Of a stretch of DNA of 20,670 nt, positions 8,371 through 19,161 are shown in pieces. Under the pieces are notes generated by a model. It was not told the origin of the DNA. It made no database searches and saw only the letters and a list, made by a program, of their open reading frames with translations. This DNA comes from Larix sibirica (taxonomy: Eukaryota > Streptophyta > Pinopsida > Pinales > Pinaceae). Location of the stretch: the NCBI GenBank assembly GCA_004151065.3, contig NWUY0300022717.1, forward strand, positions 10,865 to 31,534. The letters run 5' to 3'. The number at the start of each line of letters is the position of its first letter. Position 1 is the stretch's first letter. The translations under genes and the position numbers were made by a program.

Positions 8371-9910
8371 TTCCCCAAGGTCATAGTTAGGTACTTGGGT
8401 ATCTCCTTTGGGGTTGGGTTGTCACTGGTAGCCATGTGGGATTGGTGTCTTCAGAGGCTGCAAATAAAATTTCATGTTTGGAATCATAAGGAGCTCCCCT
8501 TTGTAGGAGTTTTAATGGTCATTGTATGCATTCTTCAGACCTCTCACGTGTATTATATTTCTTGTTGGCACCACAATCAGATTTGATGCCTTGAACGCAT
8601 TTTGACAACATATTTGGCAGAGAATGTGGTCTTCATTTAGTTATGTGCAATGCTAATGCTATGCCCAATGATGAGGAGATCCTTGATTTGATTTATGTTT
8701 GCTTCACAAAGTGGTATTCTGGTGGTCAAGTGGGTGGTGAGATCTCTTGAGGTCTCTACTCCATTAAAGGTTCCATTTCGATATCAAATGCTTTCAATGC
8801 AACGTATTGGAAAAGTTTGGGGTGTTTTTGTTTTATTTGATACCATTTCCACTCCTTGTCTCTTCCAGGTTTCAAGATTTCTTATTCTCATAAGTATTTG
8901 GTAAACTTGGAAATATGTGGTATGACTAGTCTATTGGTAGTGGGGCGAGTTGGGACCTCGCTTGCAAGTAGATTTGAAGTTGGAGGGAGCAAGGTGATTG
9001 CATTGTGGATATGCCACAAATCTAGGCACATAGACTGAGTCATAAGGGCATTTTTTATGGTGGTATCTGTGGATGTGGAATCCCTACATTCATGGCTAGA
9101 TGTAGAGGTCGCTTGCTTAGGAGTATGGTCTCCCCACTACTAATTACCCCTCGATCATGGAGTTGCAAGCCCTTATTGCAGATTTTGACATGTTCAAGAT
9201 GAATACTATTATTCTTGGACCATTTTGACGAGACTAGGAGTGGAGCATTAGCCACCCGCTTCTTCAATATGATTCCTATCATATGTATCAAGTTCTTCAT
9301 TAGAGAAATATTCTTTCCCCATTTCTTAATTTCCAATGGGTATCTAAGGATCCAAAGGAACATTGGGTTTGTCATATTTAGAGTGTTTGGATGTTGCAAC
9401 ATTCTTCTAAGTTGTGAATTTTTGTGTGATCAATCATTTAATAGGGGATTCCTTCCATGGCTAGGTTTTCCAAGAGTGGCCTTTCATATGACCTTTACCT
9501 AGTTTGTAAGTGTATGGACACTATCCAACACATTTTACAGGAGTGTCGATTTGCCAATAAATGTTGGGCTATTATTTGAGGCTCAACATGACGTGTTACT
9601 TCAAGGTAGGATGCATTAGTGTACTGTTTTGTTCAATTATGGTAATTCTCTTGTCTACAATTCCTTTTTAGGGCTTTGGTGTTTCTTGCATATCTCAATG
9701 TTAATTGTGCTATAGAAAATTAGGCATAAGAACTTGTTTTTAATAGAGAGGTTAGTTTCCTGTCTTCTTTCAATTACATTGTGGAATGATGAAGTACGCC
9801 ATCAAATTTTGGCTAAGGGACCTCTTTTGATCAAAGATGCCCAAACTTTGGATCACATAGATTATTCTACTTTTATTTTTGCTCTATTAGCTCTTAGGAA
9901 AAGGTTATGA
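8371..9910 (+). pseudogene. LINE ORF2 C-terminal half, second copy
   Basis: It has the same reading blocks as the LINE at 6231-7770: VIVRYLGISFGVGLSL, YYISCW, the zf-RVT Cys/His block at about 9499-9545, and KIRHKNLF to a stop at 9908-9910. All of its stops and frameshifts are shared with the first copy, so the duplication came after the decay or is an assembly effect. It begins abruptly after the N with no LINE 5' boundary. Confidence 0.8.
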
Positions 9911-10309
9911 AATACATTTTATATTTTTTCTATATTATCTATTGGGAAGAGGTTATGAAATACATTATGAAATAGATATCTAAGCTACATGTAATCTCAT
10001 ATTAGATCAAGGGCTTAGAGCTAAAAAATTAATCAAGCAAGTGAGGTGATGACAAGTAAAGGAAGCGAGGTGATAGAAAAGAAAAGGAAACGATCTGCAC
10101 TAGAACAAAAATATGTTTAAATTGCCACAATTTGCTAGTTGTTTGAAGCTCTTTCATGTCAATTATTTCTTTTCTCTTCCCCACAATGGAAATTTCTCTT
10201 CAAATTGTTCCACTAGTCAATCTACCCACATGATACCATGGCCTAGGAATATAGCTATACATAATATATAATGGGAGCTTGGCATGCAGGATTAGTGTGG
10301 CTCACTTGA

Positions 10310-10311
<2 letters not shown>
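9911..10311 (+). other. LINE 3' flank, second copy
   Basis: This is the duplicate of 7771-8171 and is also non-coding. It carries the A at 9941 that breaks the 27-bp repeat. Confidence 0.5.
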
Positions 10312-10353
<42 letters not shown>

Positions 10354-10409
10354 TGCTCTAAAAGCATAAATTGGACCACATATAACACACACACACACAC
10401 ACACACACA
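10312..10409. repeat. Compound (AC)n microsatellite, copy B
   Basis: Two AC tracts, 10312-10350 (39 bp) and 10385-10409 (25 bp), have the same flanks as in copy A. The second is one CA unit shorter than in copy A. This is the difference expected between alleles, or from slippage or sequencing error. Confidence 0.9.
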
Positions 10410-10488
10410 TATTGCTCTAAAAGCATAAATCTATGTTATGTTTTCATGAGCCTTTTTTCTACCTTTATGAGAGTTGGACCACATATAA

Positions 10489-12243
10489 GATAACTTTGAC
10501 ATTTGTGATATCAATGGAGAAAAAATGTTGGTCAACCCTGGTATATTGTCCTCTAATATTAAAATGATCCAAATCATTCTCTCGAAGGGTTAAGCTCTAT
10601 TCAAGAATGTAAGAAACACAAGGTTAATGAAGAATATGTGCATGCCGCATTTCCCTTCTTCAATATTTGCATAAAAAAAATTGGTACCTAGTCAAGTAAA
10701 TTACAAGTAATGCTAAATACTTGATGCAACCTACAACTTTAATATATTTTAAGTGAATCATATCTACATAATTGATATAAAATTAAATACTTCCATGGGG
10801 TTTTGTGAGATCCCAAATGTTCAATAAAAGTACACTTTTGCATTAACTAGGTAAAGGGAGGTTCTTCACGTTTTACACATAAATCTACTCCCTCCTTGTC
10901 CTCCACTACCTCGCAGAAGTGGCATGTATTTTTATACTACACTCTCAAAAAAGCATTCAACATTTGGGGGTTCTTAAGGTATTCTCACCCTCATAAGTGG
11001 AGGTTTCCCCTCTAAGTTCCATATGGGTAACAATGACCGAGGTTTTTTTTTGTTATTGTTTCAAGGATTATCCCCTTGAGAAGTTGTATTAGTAGTTATG
11101 GGTTCCCTCGAGAGGATTGCAAATGGCCTTCAAAATCCACATTGCATTAAATTTATATTGTTTGTTAGCACATTATTAATTTTGAATTGTATGGTTGACT
11201 GGAAAGTTCATCCTAGTTAATAGTATCCAACATTCCTAATCCACTTGTGGGGAATGAGAAACCTAGGGTGCCTATGGGATTTAGGGTTGGATTGGGGTTG
11301 GATCATTTATAGCCAACACAGGACAACCCCTAATTTAATGTCTAGGAATTAACATCCAAAACAAATGTTTGGAATGTTGATATGTTTCATAGGTTGACAT
11401 GACTTATTTTCAACTTGTTTGGTGAGATATTCTTTGATGTCTTTTGAAATAAACCTAGTGAGAAAAAATAGGTGTTCCAACAGACCCAAGCATTGTGCTT
11501 AAGGATTTCAAGAATGAGTTTGGAACCCCTAAAGGTAAACACAAATAAAACTTTAGTAAGGATTCAAATTCCCTTAATATACCAATCATGAATCTCCCAT
11601 GAATCCCTAACCCAAACTTTGATCATGTTATTAGAGGGCAATATTCCTACAAAATAACAAGCAAAGCATGTTAATTAACACCAAACAACGCCATATTCAA
11701 TAACACCAAATAATACTATGACGTTTAGGGAAAAACAAAGTCTTCACCTCATGATAAACTTTTGGAACAAGCTTCCTTGCTCACATTTAGGGTGCCATTG
11801 TTTTCCAGACTCGATCCAAGTTGTTTGTTGCATTCTTGGGTTTGGACCATATAAATTGCTATGTGTTCTCGATGGGATAAATTGGGCCTAAACAATGGTT
11901 AATAATTATTGACAAATACAAAGGCATGTGTAAAATAAAATACATTAACGGGGAACATGCAAGACAACTATTCTCCTCAAGCCCCCTTTGCTCAACTTAC
12001 TCTCCAACTACACCCCTCCACGAGTGCGTATCACAATTCTTATTTGGCATTTTGTATTTGTTATCCAATTTCATCGTTCTTAACATCATCTTATATGGGT
12101 CACCATTGTGCGATTCAAAATCAACATGGTATGCTAGAGTTTGGATATAGGGCTCCCCAAAAATGTCACCCTCGTCCACAAGTGCTCCCCTTTGGCATTG
12201 TACCTTATGACATATTTGGTCAGCATGTAGCCTTATCTCACAA
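10489..12243. other. Unrecognised intergenic sequence
   Basis: I find no gene. On the minus strand near 10830-10930 a frame reads CHFCEVVEDKEGVDL, whose CxxC resembles a zinc finger, but I cannot tie it to a family. A G-rich run at 11276-11301 (GGG, GGG and GGGG separated by short spacers) is a weak quadruplex candidate. A 104-codon frame at 11957-12271 is Pro/Gln-rich at first, but it runs into a tandem repeat and is probably chance. Confidence 0.4.
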
Positions 12244-12866
12244 AAAGTTCAAAATCCTTATATTATTGTGAATGTATTCTATAATAGTAATGGTTTAAAC
12301 ATGTACTTCTAGTATCTCTTGAACATGTCTTAAATAAAAAATATTGCTTGATATATTTTTAGGTTGGGACCCACCCTTCTACTAATAACAATATTAATCC
12401 TGACTTCTTGCACCACTAATGGATCCTATCCCCTAAGCAAGGAAAAATTCACATATATATTATATCACATGCTAGTACAAATGCCATTAAAGGTCAAGAT
12501 AGACACAAAGGAGCCACTAAATGAAATGGCACAAGATGTTGTTTACTCTTGCCCAAAGTTCCAAATCCTTATTATGGTGAATTGTACTTTAGGACTAATG
12601 GTTTAAACATGCACCACTTTTAGTCTCTCATGAACGTGTTATAAATAAGAATTATTGCTTGCTATAATTTTAGGTTGGCTCCCACTCTTCTACTTATAAC
12701 ACTATTAATCTTGACTTCTTACACCAAGACTGGCTCCTCTCACCTAAGAAAGGAAAGGTCCACATATATATGATATCGCATGCTAGTCCAAATGCCATCA
12801 AAGGTCAAGAGAGACACAAGGGAGGCACTAAATGAAATGGAATAAGGTGCTCTTTGCTCTAGGTTA
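12244..12866. repeat. Two-copy diverged tandem duplication, about 311-bp unit
   Basis: Copy 1 (about 12244-12554) and copy 2 (about 12555-12866) both start AAAGTTC.AAATCCTTAT. They share GGTTTAAACATG, TTTTAGGTTGG, TATTAATC.TGACTTCTT, CACATATATAT and CACTAAATGAAATGG in the same order. By eye about four in five bases agree, with small indels, so the duplication is old. An 80-codon frame in copy 1 (12364-12606) is not kept open in copy 2, which argues against a coding unit. Confidence 0.85.
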
Positions 12867-13899
12867 CACCTCATATCATATGAGGTTTCACATTGTGATT
12901 TTCATCACATTGTTCGGGGTTTGCAGTTAGTACCTGTTATACCATATTTTTTATAGGGTGTTAGAGGACCATATTTTATGACACTTGACAAGGTGACGCC
13001 AATGGGCTAGTTTCATATCATGGTCATTATCATGGTGCACCTGTTTTCCTTGGTGCCAACCTTATATGTGGTATTCCTAGAGATTTTGCATGATCACTTT
13101 GTTGTGCCCTTTCACTCTCATCAACATGGATTGGCTATGTCTGTACTATTTGTGGAGGTTCCTTCAATTTTACTTCATGTATCTTTCATCTTGATGGATG
13201 CATTCTTTTCATGTTAGATAATTTTTGAAGAGTTCTTCTTATCATTTATCCTTCCTCATGATGTTATTTATACTCACTACTGTAACTTGGTTATTGCATG
13301 GTGGGTTCGTGTCTTTTCCTAGTTGTTTGTGTCCTCTAGGATGGTGATATACTTTCCTAGTGTTTTGCCTTGATATTGCTAGCTTTCATTACCTCTCCAT
13401 CATTGTACTTAGGTAACTTTCACATTTCATCATTTTTCCACTTTGCACCTTGGTATAACCCACATCACACTCATATTCCAAAACATTCCCATTACTATAG
13501 GGTGCATGAGTCATTTCATCCATTTTCATATAGGTTTCCCTTTTTAATTAACCTTTCACTTCTCATGTTTCATCATTTTACCTTTCTATGTGTGAACATG
13601 AGAAAATGGTTTTTGGTATATTTTTATCATTTCTTAATTAGACCCAATATCTAGCTTCAGAGCTATTATTGGCTTATTAATATTCATATGTTATAAGCCT
13701 TCATTGAGGTCTCATTCCTTGAGTTTCATCTTATAATTTTTTAATATTTTACTAGGGAATGCAACTTTATATTCCAAGTGGTAAAACACATGAGGGTAGT
13801 GCTCCTTATTTGGCACTCAGGTTGAGGTAGACAAAAAAATAAAAAATAAAAATAAAAATGGTTGCCCTCTTTATAAATTCATTGGGCATCTTTTGGTCC
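12867..13899. other. Pyrimidine-rich intergenic sequence
   Basis: The plus strand is T- and C-rich from about 13000 to 13760. This produces hydrophobic-looking open frames (65 codons at 13020, 94 at 13370) that I take for composition artefacts. An A-rich run of short A-and-T blocks lies at 13832-13858. No domain is recognised. Confidence 0.4.
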
Positions 13900-14017
13900 C
13901 TCCTCATCTCTTGGTTCATAGGTTGTGGTGGTTGATCTTGCACTTGTTTTGACAAGTTCTCCTCATCTCTTGGTTCATAGGTTGTGGTGGTTGATCTTGC
14001 ACTTGTTTTGACAAGTT
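13900..14017. repeat. Perfect 59-bp tandem duplication
   Basis: Copy 1 (13900-13958) and copy 2 (13959-14017) are identical over all 59 bases, starting CTCCTCATCTCTTGG and ending TTTTGACAAGTT. Perfect identity in otherwise decayed DNA means a recent event or an assembly slip. Confidence 0.95.
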
Positions 14018-17000
14018 AGATATGCACCCTAGTCTTTTTTACCACATCCACCCATTCACATGTATTCATTCCTTTAGCCTTATCCACATCTCCACTTACC
14101 TTTTGACCCTATCTTCTTAGCACATTTCTCTAGGCGATTCAACCCACTAGATGGTCCACTAAAAATTCGAATAAGACATGTTCACACCTTGTTTCACCTT
14201 GTTAAAGAGTTAAAGCGACTATCATCTTGTGAACCTTCTCTCTTGGAGCTCTAATATGGAGAGATAAAACTATTTTGACGACCAATTCATTTATCCACGA
14301 AATATTTTTATGAGTTTGACATATCTATTTTAATCACTAGTTTGACATGTCAATTTTGATCATTTATGATAATATTATTTTATTTTGAGGTGGTTGATCC
14401 TAACACTCTATAGATTAGAGGCTACCTTCACTTGTAATGGTGGTTGAGAGAGTGAATATTTGAAAACATTTTCTTGGAGCAAATATCGTGGATAATTTCT
14501 TTCATATTGTGTGAGGTTTCTATGTGAATACGTGTTTTAAATAGTGGAGCTATTAGCGTGCATGCAAAGGAGTAAGCCAAGGCCATTCAAGTGAGAAACT
14601 ACTCCAAATTGGAGGAGAGTTTAGGTGTGAAAAAATTCCCTTTAATTATAGGTATTTGTTTAAATTTGTTTGAATCTAGTTCCTTCAAACTAGTAGTAAC
14701 TAGATCTAAGAATGTTTAGGCAAATACAATTTCCTTGCAGACATTCTAGTTTTAATTTTTAGCATTCAAGGATTTCCATAACACACACTTAGGAAACCTT
14801 TTTGTCTTAGGATTAAGAGAACACTACGCCCTCCTTATGAAAAGTAAATAACTCCATTATCTCAAGGAAATTTTAGGCACTAATACTACAATACCTCAAT
14901 CTTGACCATTTGAACTTGATCGTGTTTATTTTGTAATTATTCTTTCATTTATTATGTGTTGCTTGAAACCACGAGGTAGTTTCAATGGTGGTATTGAACA
15001 TTGCCAAACATGATCATTGTAATATTGATTAAAAGGTTGTAAGGCTGATTGATGGGGAGGACATCGATGGGCCTATGGGTCCACTAGAGGGAAAGCTAAG
15101 GGGGTCCAATGGGAAAATGACCTTTTCCTTATAATAATGCCTTACCTTATCCAAAAACCTCCTTGATTTGATTGTCTTATTTCCATTTATCCATAAGTTT
15201 AATGCTAAATTTGAATTGAAATCCTAGTTAAGTGAAAGGGAAAATATGAATATGAGAACTTACTAATCCTATGCCAGTTACTAGCTCATATTATGTAGAA
15301 ACTAACTCCGACCTTTGAGGAACCAAGAAAGAGTGGAGGAAATACTACTCCCACACACTCATTCATTCCATGGATGGAGTAAAAAAATCAAATGGGGAGA
15401 GAGGACCATGGAAAAACGAGGGTACTTGAAGATAAAATAAGGGTTTGGAAGAATAAAACTCAACCCAACTCACATATGAACCATGGAGATATGAAATAAA
15501 GGTTTCTAGGTGATATTAGAAACCATTGGAGACAAGCTAGATTCCATTTCAGATCCCTAAAGGTTGTTGTCCTATTAGGTTGTCCAAAGAACCATAAAAT
15601 CCTTGTCGAAGAAGCTTCACAATGATGTAAATGAAACTTGGAATTTGATGGTGTCTTGGGCTCACATTGGCCATATTGAAGAGCACAGAGAGGAAGGGCA
15701 TGATTGAGGGACTTAAGAGTAGATAAATGACGACTTCTTGTGTTGTATGAGAAAGGGATGAGTATCAAGATCCATGTTAGCTGAGAGATTTAACAAAGAA
15801 CCAATAGTGGCATGCTTGGTTGGTGTATTGGATGACTTTAGTGAAAAGAAGAGGGGCTTTTGAAACCTTGAAAATATTCTTTTCCTAGTGGTCTCATATC
15901 CTAGAAATGGGGTGGCATTCTATAATGGAATATCCTATGGTTGGAAGGAAATTTGTCCCCTCACAATTAATTGCCTTGGAGCCTCATATTGGAAAGATAG
16001 CGATACTCTTTCTTAATTTTAATTTATGAAGTTAATATTGTAGAATAATGACTACATGATACCATTATCATGATATTTTAAATGCAAATTTCCCAAAGAT
16101 GATGTATTCTTTGTTTGATTAAGTAATGTGCAAAATTTGTATGGAAAAGTGTTGTAGTTTCTTGCATGACAATTGTTTGACAAAAGAACTGAACAAGGGA
16201 AAGGTTTCCTTATCCATTTATGATTGAAAAATAGGTGATATCAATGACTTGAAACTCTATATTGAGTACGTAGTAAGTACTCAGTTTGTCATTTGAGAGA
16301 TATTGGTAGTGCAACATGGGCCCTTTTCATGTGTTTTTATGAGCATTTTAGGGTGTGCTCGCACTTTCTCTTTATGATAGTAGACATGATTCACCCATTC
16401 CTTCACAAAAACCATGGCCATGCCTCCTTGGCCACTAATTTACTTTATAACAAGTGCAGCCATGTCCTATAGGTGCTTGTTTGGGCTTGTTTCGATGCCT
16501 TTCGAGGATTTGAAGGATTGAATGAAGGGAGAATCTAGTAATAATTCTAAGGAAGGTTTTCATAGACCTATTGTATGAGTTCATGAGATTCCAAATGATT
16601 ATTTGGAGTGGGATTTAATCTGTTTTGAATGTTTTTTTTTAACTTGACTGAAAAAGGCTTGCTCAAATCACCCTTACCTAGTCAATTTTGGTTGTTGTTC
16701 ATGATTAGGAACTTGGAATTATTTATGGATGTCCTAAAGAGTTTAAAGGGGATATTTAATTATATTAAAGATTGACTTGTGACATGAATCATTATTACAA
16801 TTTATCTCCATGAAGGGAGGATGGGCTCAATCCCCCTACCCCCCTTGAACTCATGAAAGGACAATAATTGTATAAGTTTTAAATGTTGTGTATGGTTTCA
16901 ATGTTTATTTTGAATCAATTGCTATTGCATATGATGTATTATTCTATGTTTTGTTTAGAGTTAGTGGCATGTGATTTTAAAGTTCTTTAGATCCTTATAA

Positions 17001-18070
17001 ACTCTCTTGGATGTGAAACTAATGAGGCAAGAGGCCAGTAGGTTAAAGGATCATTTACAAATGATGCCATAACCTTAAAGAGTAGTGAATTACTCTGATA
17101 AGAAAAGTATGAAGTGTTTCGTGCATGAGATTGAGATCACTAACCTTAAAATCCCAAATCTACCATTTTGAGGAGTACACAAAAAAAACCCTAAATTGTA
17201 TAATATGCTATGTGATTAGCAAGATGAGATAGTGATAGGCATCTGAGGAAAAGTTAAAATGAGATCAAATTTCCTATGTTTATTGAAGCTATGCATCTAG
17301 TTATGCTTAATTGATATAATCATGAAAGATGTGATGAGGTATAATATCACTCCCTAGTTTTTCTTTCCATGAAGAACTTTAATCTATGTTGTGTGGTATA
17401 CAAGAGTGTTTATTAAGACTGTACCTTCAAAGACTGAAATCTTCGTATTTATATTGTCTAGAGGAATGACAAATATTATCTTTTCATACATGAATTGAAG
17501 GGTTTATTGATGATATGGAATACCAATGTAAAAAAATGTTTATCATACTATTACCGTAAATGCACATTTAGACCAACAAACCCTAATTTTGTTGATATGT
17601 ATGAAGGTACATTAAAAGTACACTTGTTGAGATAGCAACAATTTCCCCAAGTTCTGTTATTGGCTGTAGACACTTAAGCAAAAATTGGGAACCCCTCCAT
17701 GTTTTTTACAATGCTTGAGATTTGACCTTGAGTGGATACTTGAATTTGTCAATAGGAGTGTAAGTTTGGACCTTCATCTTTTGCTTGTTAAATCTTGTTC
17801 CACTTTGAAGTTACTTCATCTACTTCCAAGTCCCTCACTTTACCTCAAACTTTATGCTCAATGGTATGTTGATTTTCTTTATTGTGAAGCTCACGATTTT
17901 GAAAGTTTCACTAAATTTGGCCTTTGTTAACTCTCAGAGCATGGATGCCTTCAAAGGAATTTTTGCCTCTTTATAAAAGTTTGATGTTTTGTGAAATAAT
18001 GCACCATTCTCGATATTCTATAATTGTGACTATTGGAATCACTCATGAAATGTATGTGTTGCATCTCTTT
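14018..18070. other. Long unrecognised intergenic stretch
   Basis: In about 4 kb I find no recognisable gene, tRNA or element end. Minor features are a 27-bp imperfect direct repeat around TTTGACAT (14314 and 14341) and a hairpin TGAGTAC/GTACTCA with a 7-base loop at 16263-16283. A 33-codon open stretch (about 15030-15132) has no known match. A 102-codon minus frame at 15460-15768 and plus frames at 17685-17930 and 17924-18211 have no family features and look like chance frames. Confidence 0.4.
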
Positions 18071-18271
18071 CAAGTTTCAAACTTGGTTTCAATTGTGATT
18101 TATCACAAGGGGTTTAAAATTCAAAACTATGACATATATGATATGTGCCTGGAGTGCCAAACTTCAAAGTTTGAGGTATATGCATCATGTCGCAATGTTA
18201 CTAAATATTAGAAAAGGGACAACCTTGTGATGTATTATTGAATAAAAAATCTTTGAATGTGATGCATCACA
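18071..18271. repeat. Cluster of four short perfect palindromes
   Basis: Four inverted repeats, each with 7-bp arms and a 0-2 base centre, lie within 201 bp: CAAGTTT-C-AAACTTG (18071-18085), TTGTGAT-TT-ATCACAA (18093-18108), CAAACTT-CA-AAGTTTG (18158-18173) and TGTGATGCATCACA (18258-18271). The first and third share the same bases rearranged, and the second and fourth share TGTGAT. Chance would give well under one such site in this length. The function, if any, is unknown. Confidence 0.8.
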
Positions 18272-18437
18272 AAACATGTAATCTTGGAACAATGCTACAT
18301 ATCAATAGATAAAACTTTTGTGAAAGTGAAAATATCATAAGAAGTTGCAAATATTGAAAATCTAAAATATCGTGACAAAGAATATTGTATGAAAGAAATT
18401 GCGGGGTTCACGGTGTGTCGTGCAAGCTGTCTAGAAT

Positions 18438-18505
18438 TTCAAAAGTTGATGGTTGTGCGATACATTGCATTGAGGAGTTCAAAAGTTATGAAATGTGCGA
18501 CATGT
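18438..18505. repeat. Imperfect direct repeat beginning TTCAAAAGTT
   Basis: TTCAAAAGTT occurs at 18438 and 18478 (40-bp spacing), each followed about 5-7 bases later by TGTGCGA. The earlier TTCAAAACTATGACATATAT (near 18120) and the TTCAAAGTTTG at 18163 look like related, more diverged units. The palindrome cluster and this repeat may therefore be parts of one decayed array. Confidence 0.5.
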
Positions 18506-18509
18506 AAGA

Positions 18510-19161
18510 TTGAAATTGTGTAATGGGAAAATGCATATAGGGTTCTACAAGAACACATCAAATAAAATAAAAACCACGAGTTAACATAATTCTCTCACCA
18601 AAAAAGCACTATAAGAGGGCACACGAAGACCACACTATTTAGACTCAATTTACCGAGGCATAATAGGGTATATAAAAAGGATTTGTTTACTAACCTTCCA
18701 CTGAAACCATTGGGATAGCTTCCAACCACCAGTTGAAGCTCAACTACTGAAAGCATTGAGTTCCACACCATTAAGACCCCAACTACACATTGTTGTTCAC
18801 CTTACTTTGCTAGGTAGGCTCACCATCTTTATCTCAGTTTGAATTCAATAAGGGTTTTTTTACCTCCCCTAAGGTAGCCACTTTATTTTATGTGCATCTT
18901 ATGGCATACCTTCTCAACTTTGATATAGTTGTTGCTTTAGTTAGAAGATGGTAAATACATGTTTTTTTCTTTAATAATACATTTTTTCTAGTCGATAACC
19001 CAAGTGCTTATTTCCAACGAAACAATGATTGCATTAGCATTATAAGGTTAAATATGTTGTCTCTCCTACCTAGAGTGTGTCAAAAGGCCCTTCATGTTGT
19101 TTTTGGTTTTACCTAGTTAGTTGTGTCTGTTGTCTTAACCAATCCATACAAGGAAGGAAAA
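18510..19161. other. Non-coding stretch upstream of the broken CDS
   Basis: I see no gene here. A strong TATA-like box, TATATAAAAAGG, lies at 18669-18680, about 480 bp upstream of the first ATG of the pseudogene. It could be that gene's old promoter, but this is inference from position. The frame of the pseudogene also stays mostly open upstream of 19162 to an ATG near 19050, with one stop, so its true start may lie further left. Confidence 0.4.
18669..18680 (+). promoter_or_regulatory. Candidate TATA box upstream of the broken CDS
   Basis: TATATAAAAAGG is a good plant TATA match on the plus strand, the same strand as the pseudogene at 19162. Such sequences occur by chance in AT-rich DNA, so confidence is low. 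Confidence 0.25.

Larger units (their letters stand above)
8371..10488 (+). repeat. Copy B of the 2.12-kb near-identical direct repeat
   Basis: It matches 6231-8350 with two substitutions and one CA-unit difference. Its right end leaves the match at TTGGACCACATATAA and continues as GATAACTTTG. Copy A goes into another AC run at the same point. Copy B therefore probably shows the true right flank. Confidence 0.95.

Noticed and set aside
8308-8586. A 92-codon open frame running from the AC repeat into LINE RT sequence
   Set aside because: It crosses the N at 8370, so the N-terminal part belongs to a different contig context. Only the LINE part is real, and it is already listed.
10830-10930. 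A minus-strand CxxC segment (CHFCEVVEDKEGVDL) that might be a zf-RVT LINE remnant
   Set aside because: The HLF/His part and the flanking W-rich blocks of zf-RVT are missing, so the match is too thin to list as a LINE.
11276-11301. A G-rich run as a quadruplex
   Set aside because: Two of the runs are only GG, so it does not meet the usual four runs of three or more.
11957-12271. A 104-codon plus frame with Pro/Gln-rich start
   Set aside because: It overlaps another frame of similar length, runs into the 311-bp repeat and has no recognisable domain; it is the length expected by chance in such DNA.
12364-12606. An 80-codon frame with a hydrophobic, signal-like start
   Set aside because: It lies inside one unit of a tandem repeat and is not kept open in the sister unit, so there is no sign of coding constraint.
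13370-13654. A 94-codon Phe/His/Ser-rich frame
   Set aside because: The plus strand is pyrimidine-rich here, which depletes stops and yields hydrophobic text without motifs.
15460-15768. A 102-codon minus-strand frame
   Set aside because: There is no domain, no neighbour logic and no continuation in other frames; I could not separate it from chance.
16263-16283. A hairpin TGAGTAC/GTACTCA as a terminator or small RNA
   Set aside because: A 7-bp stem alone, with no associated transcript or U-tract, in a plant nuclear context gives no support for either.
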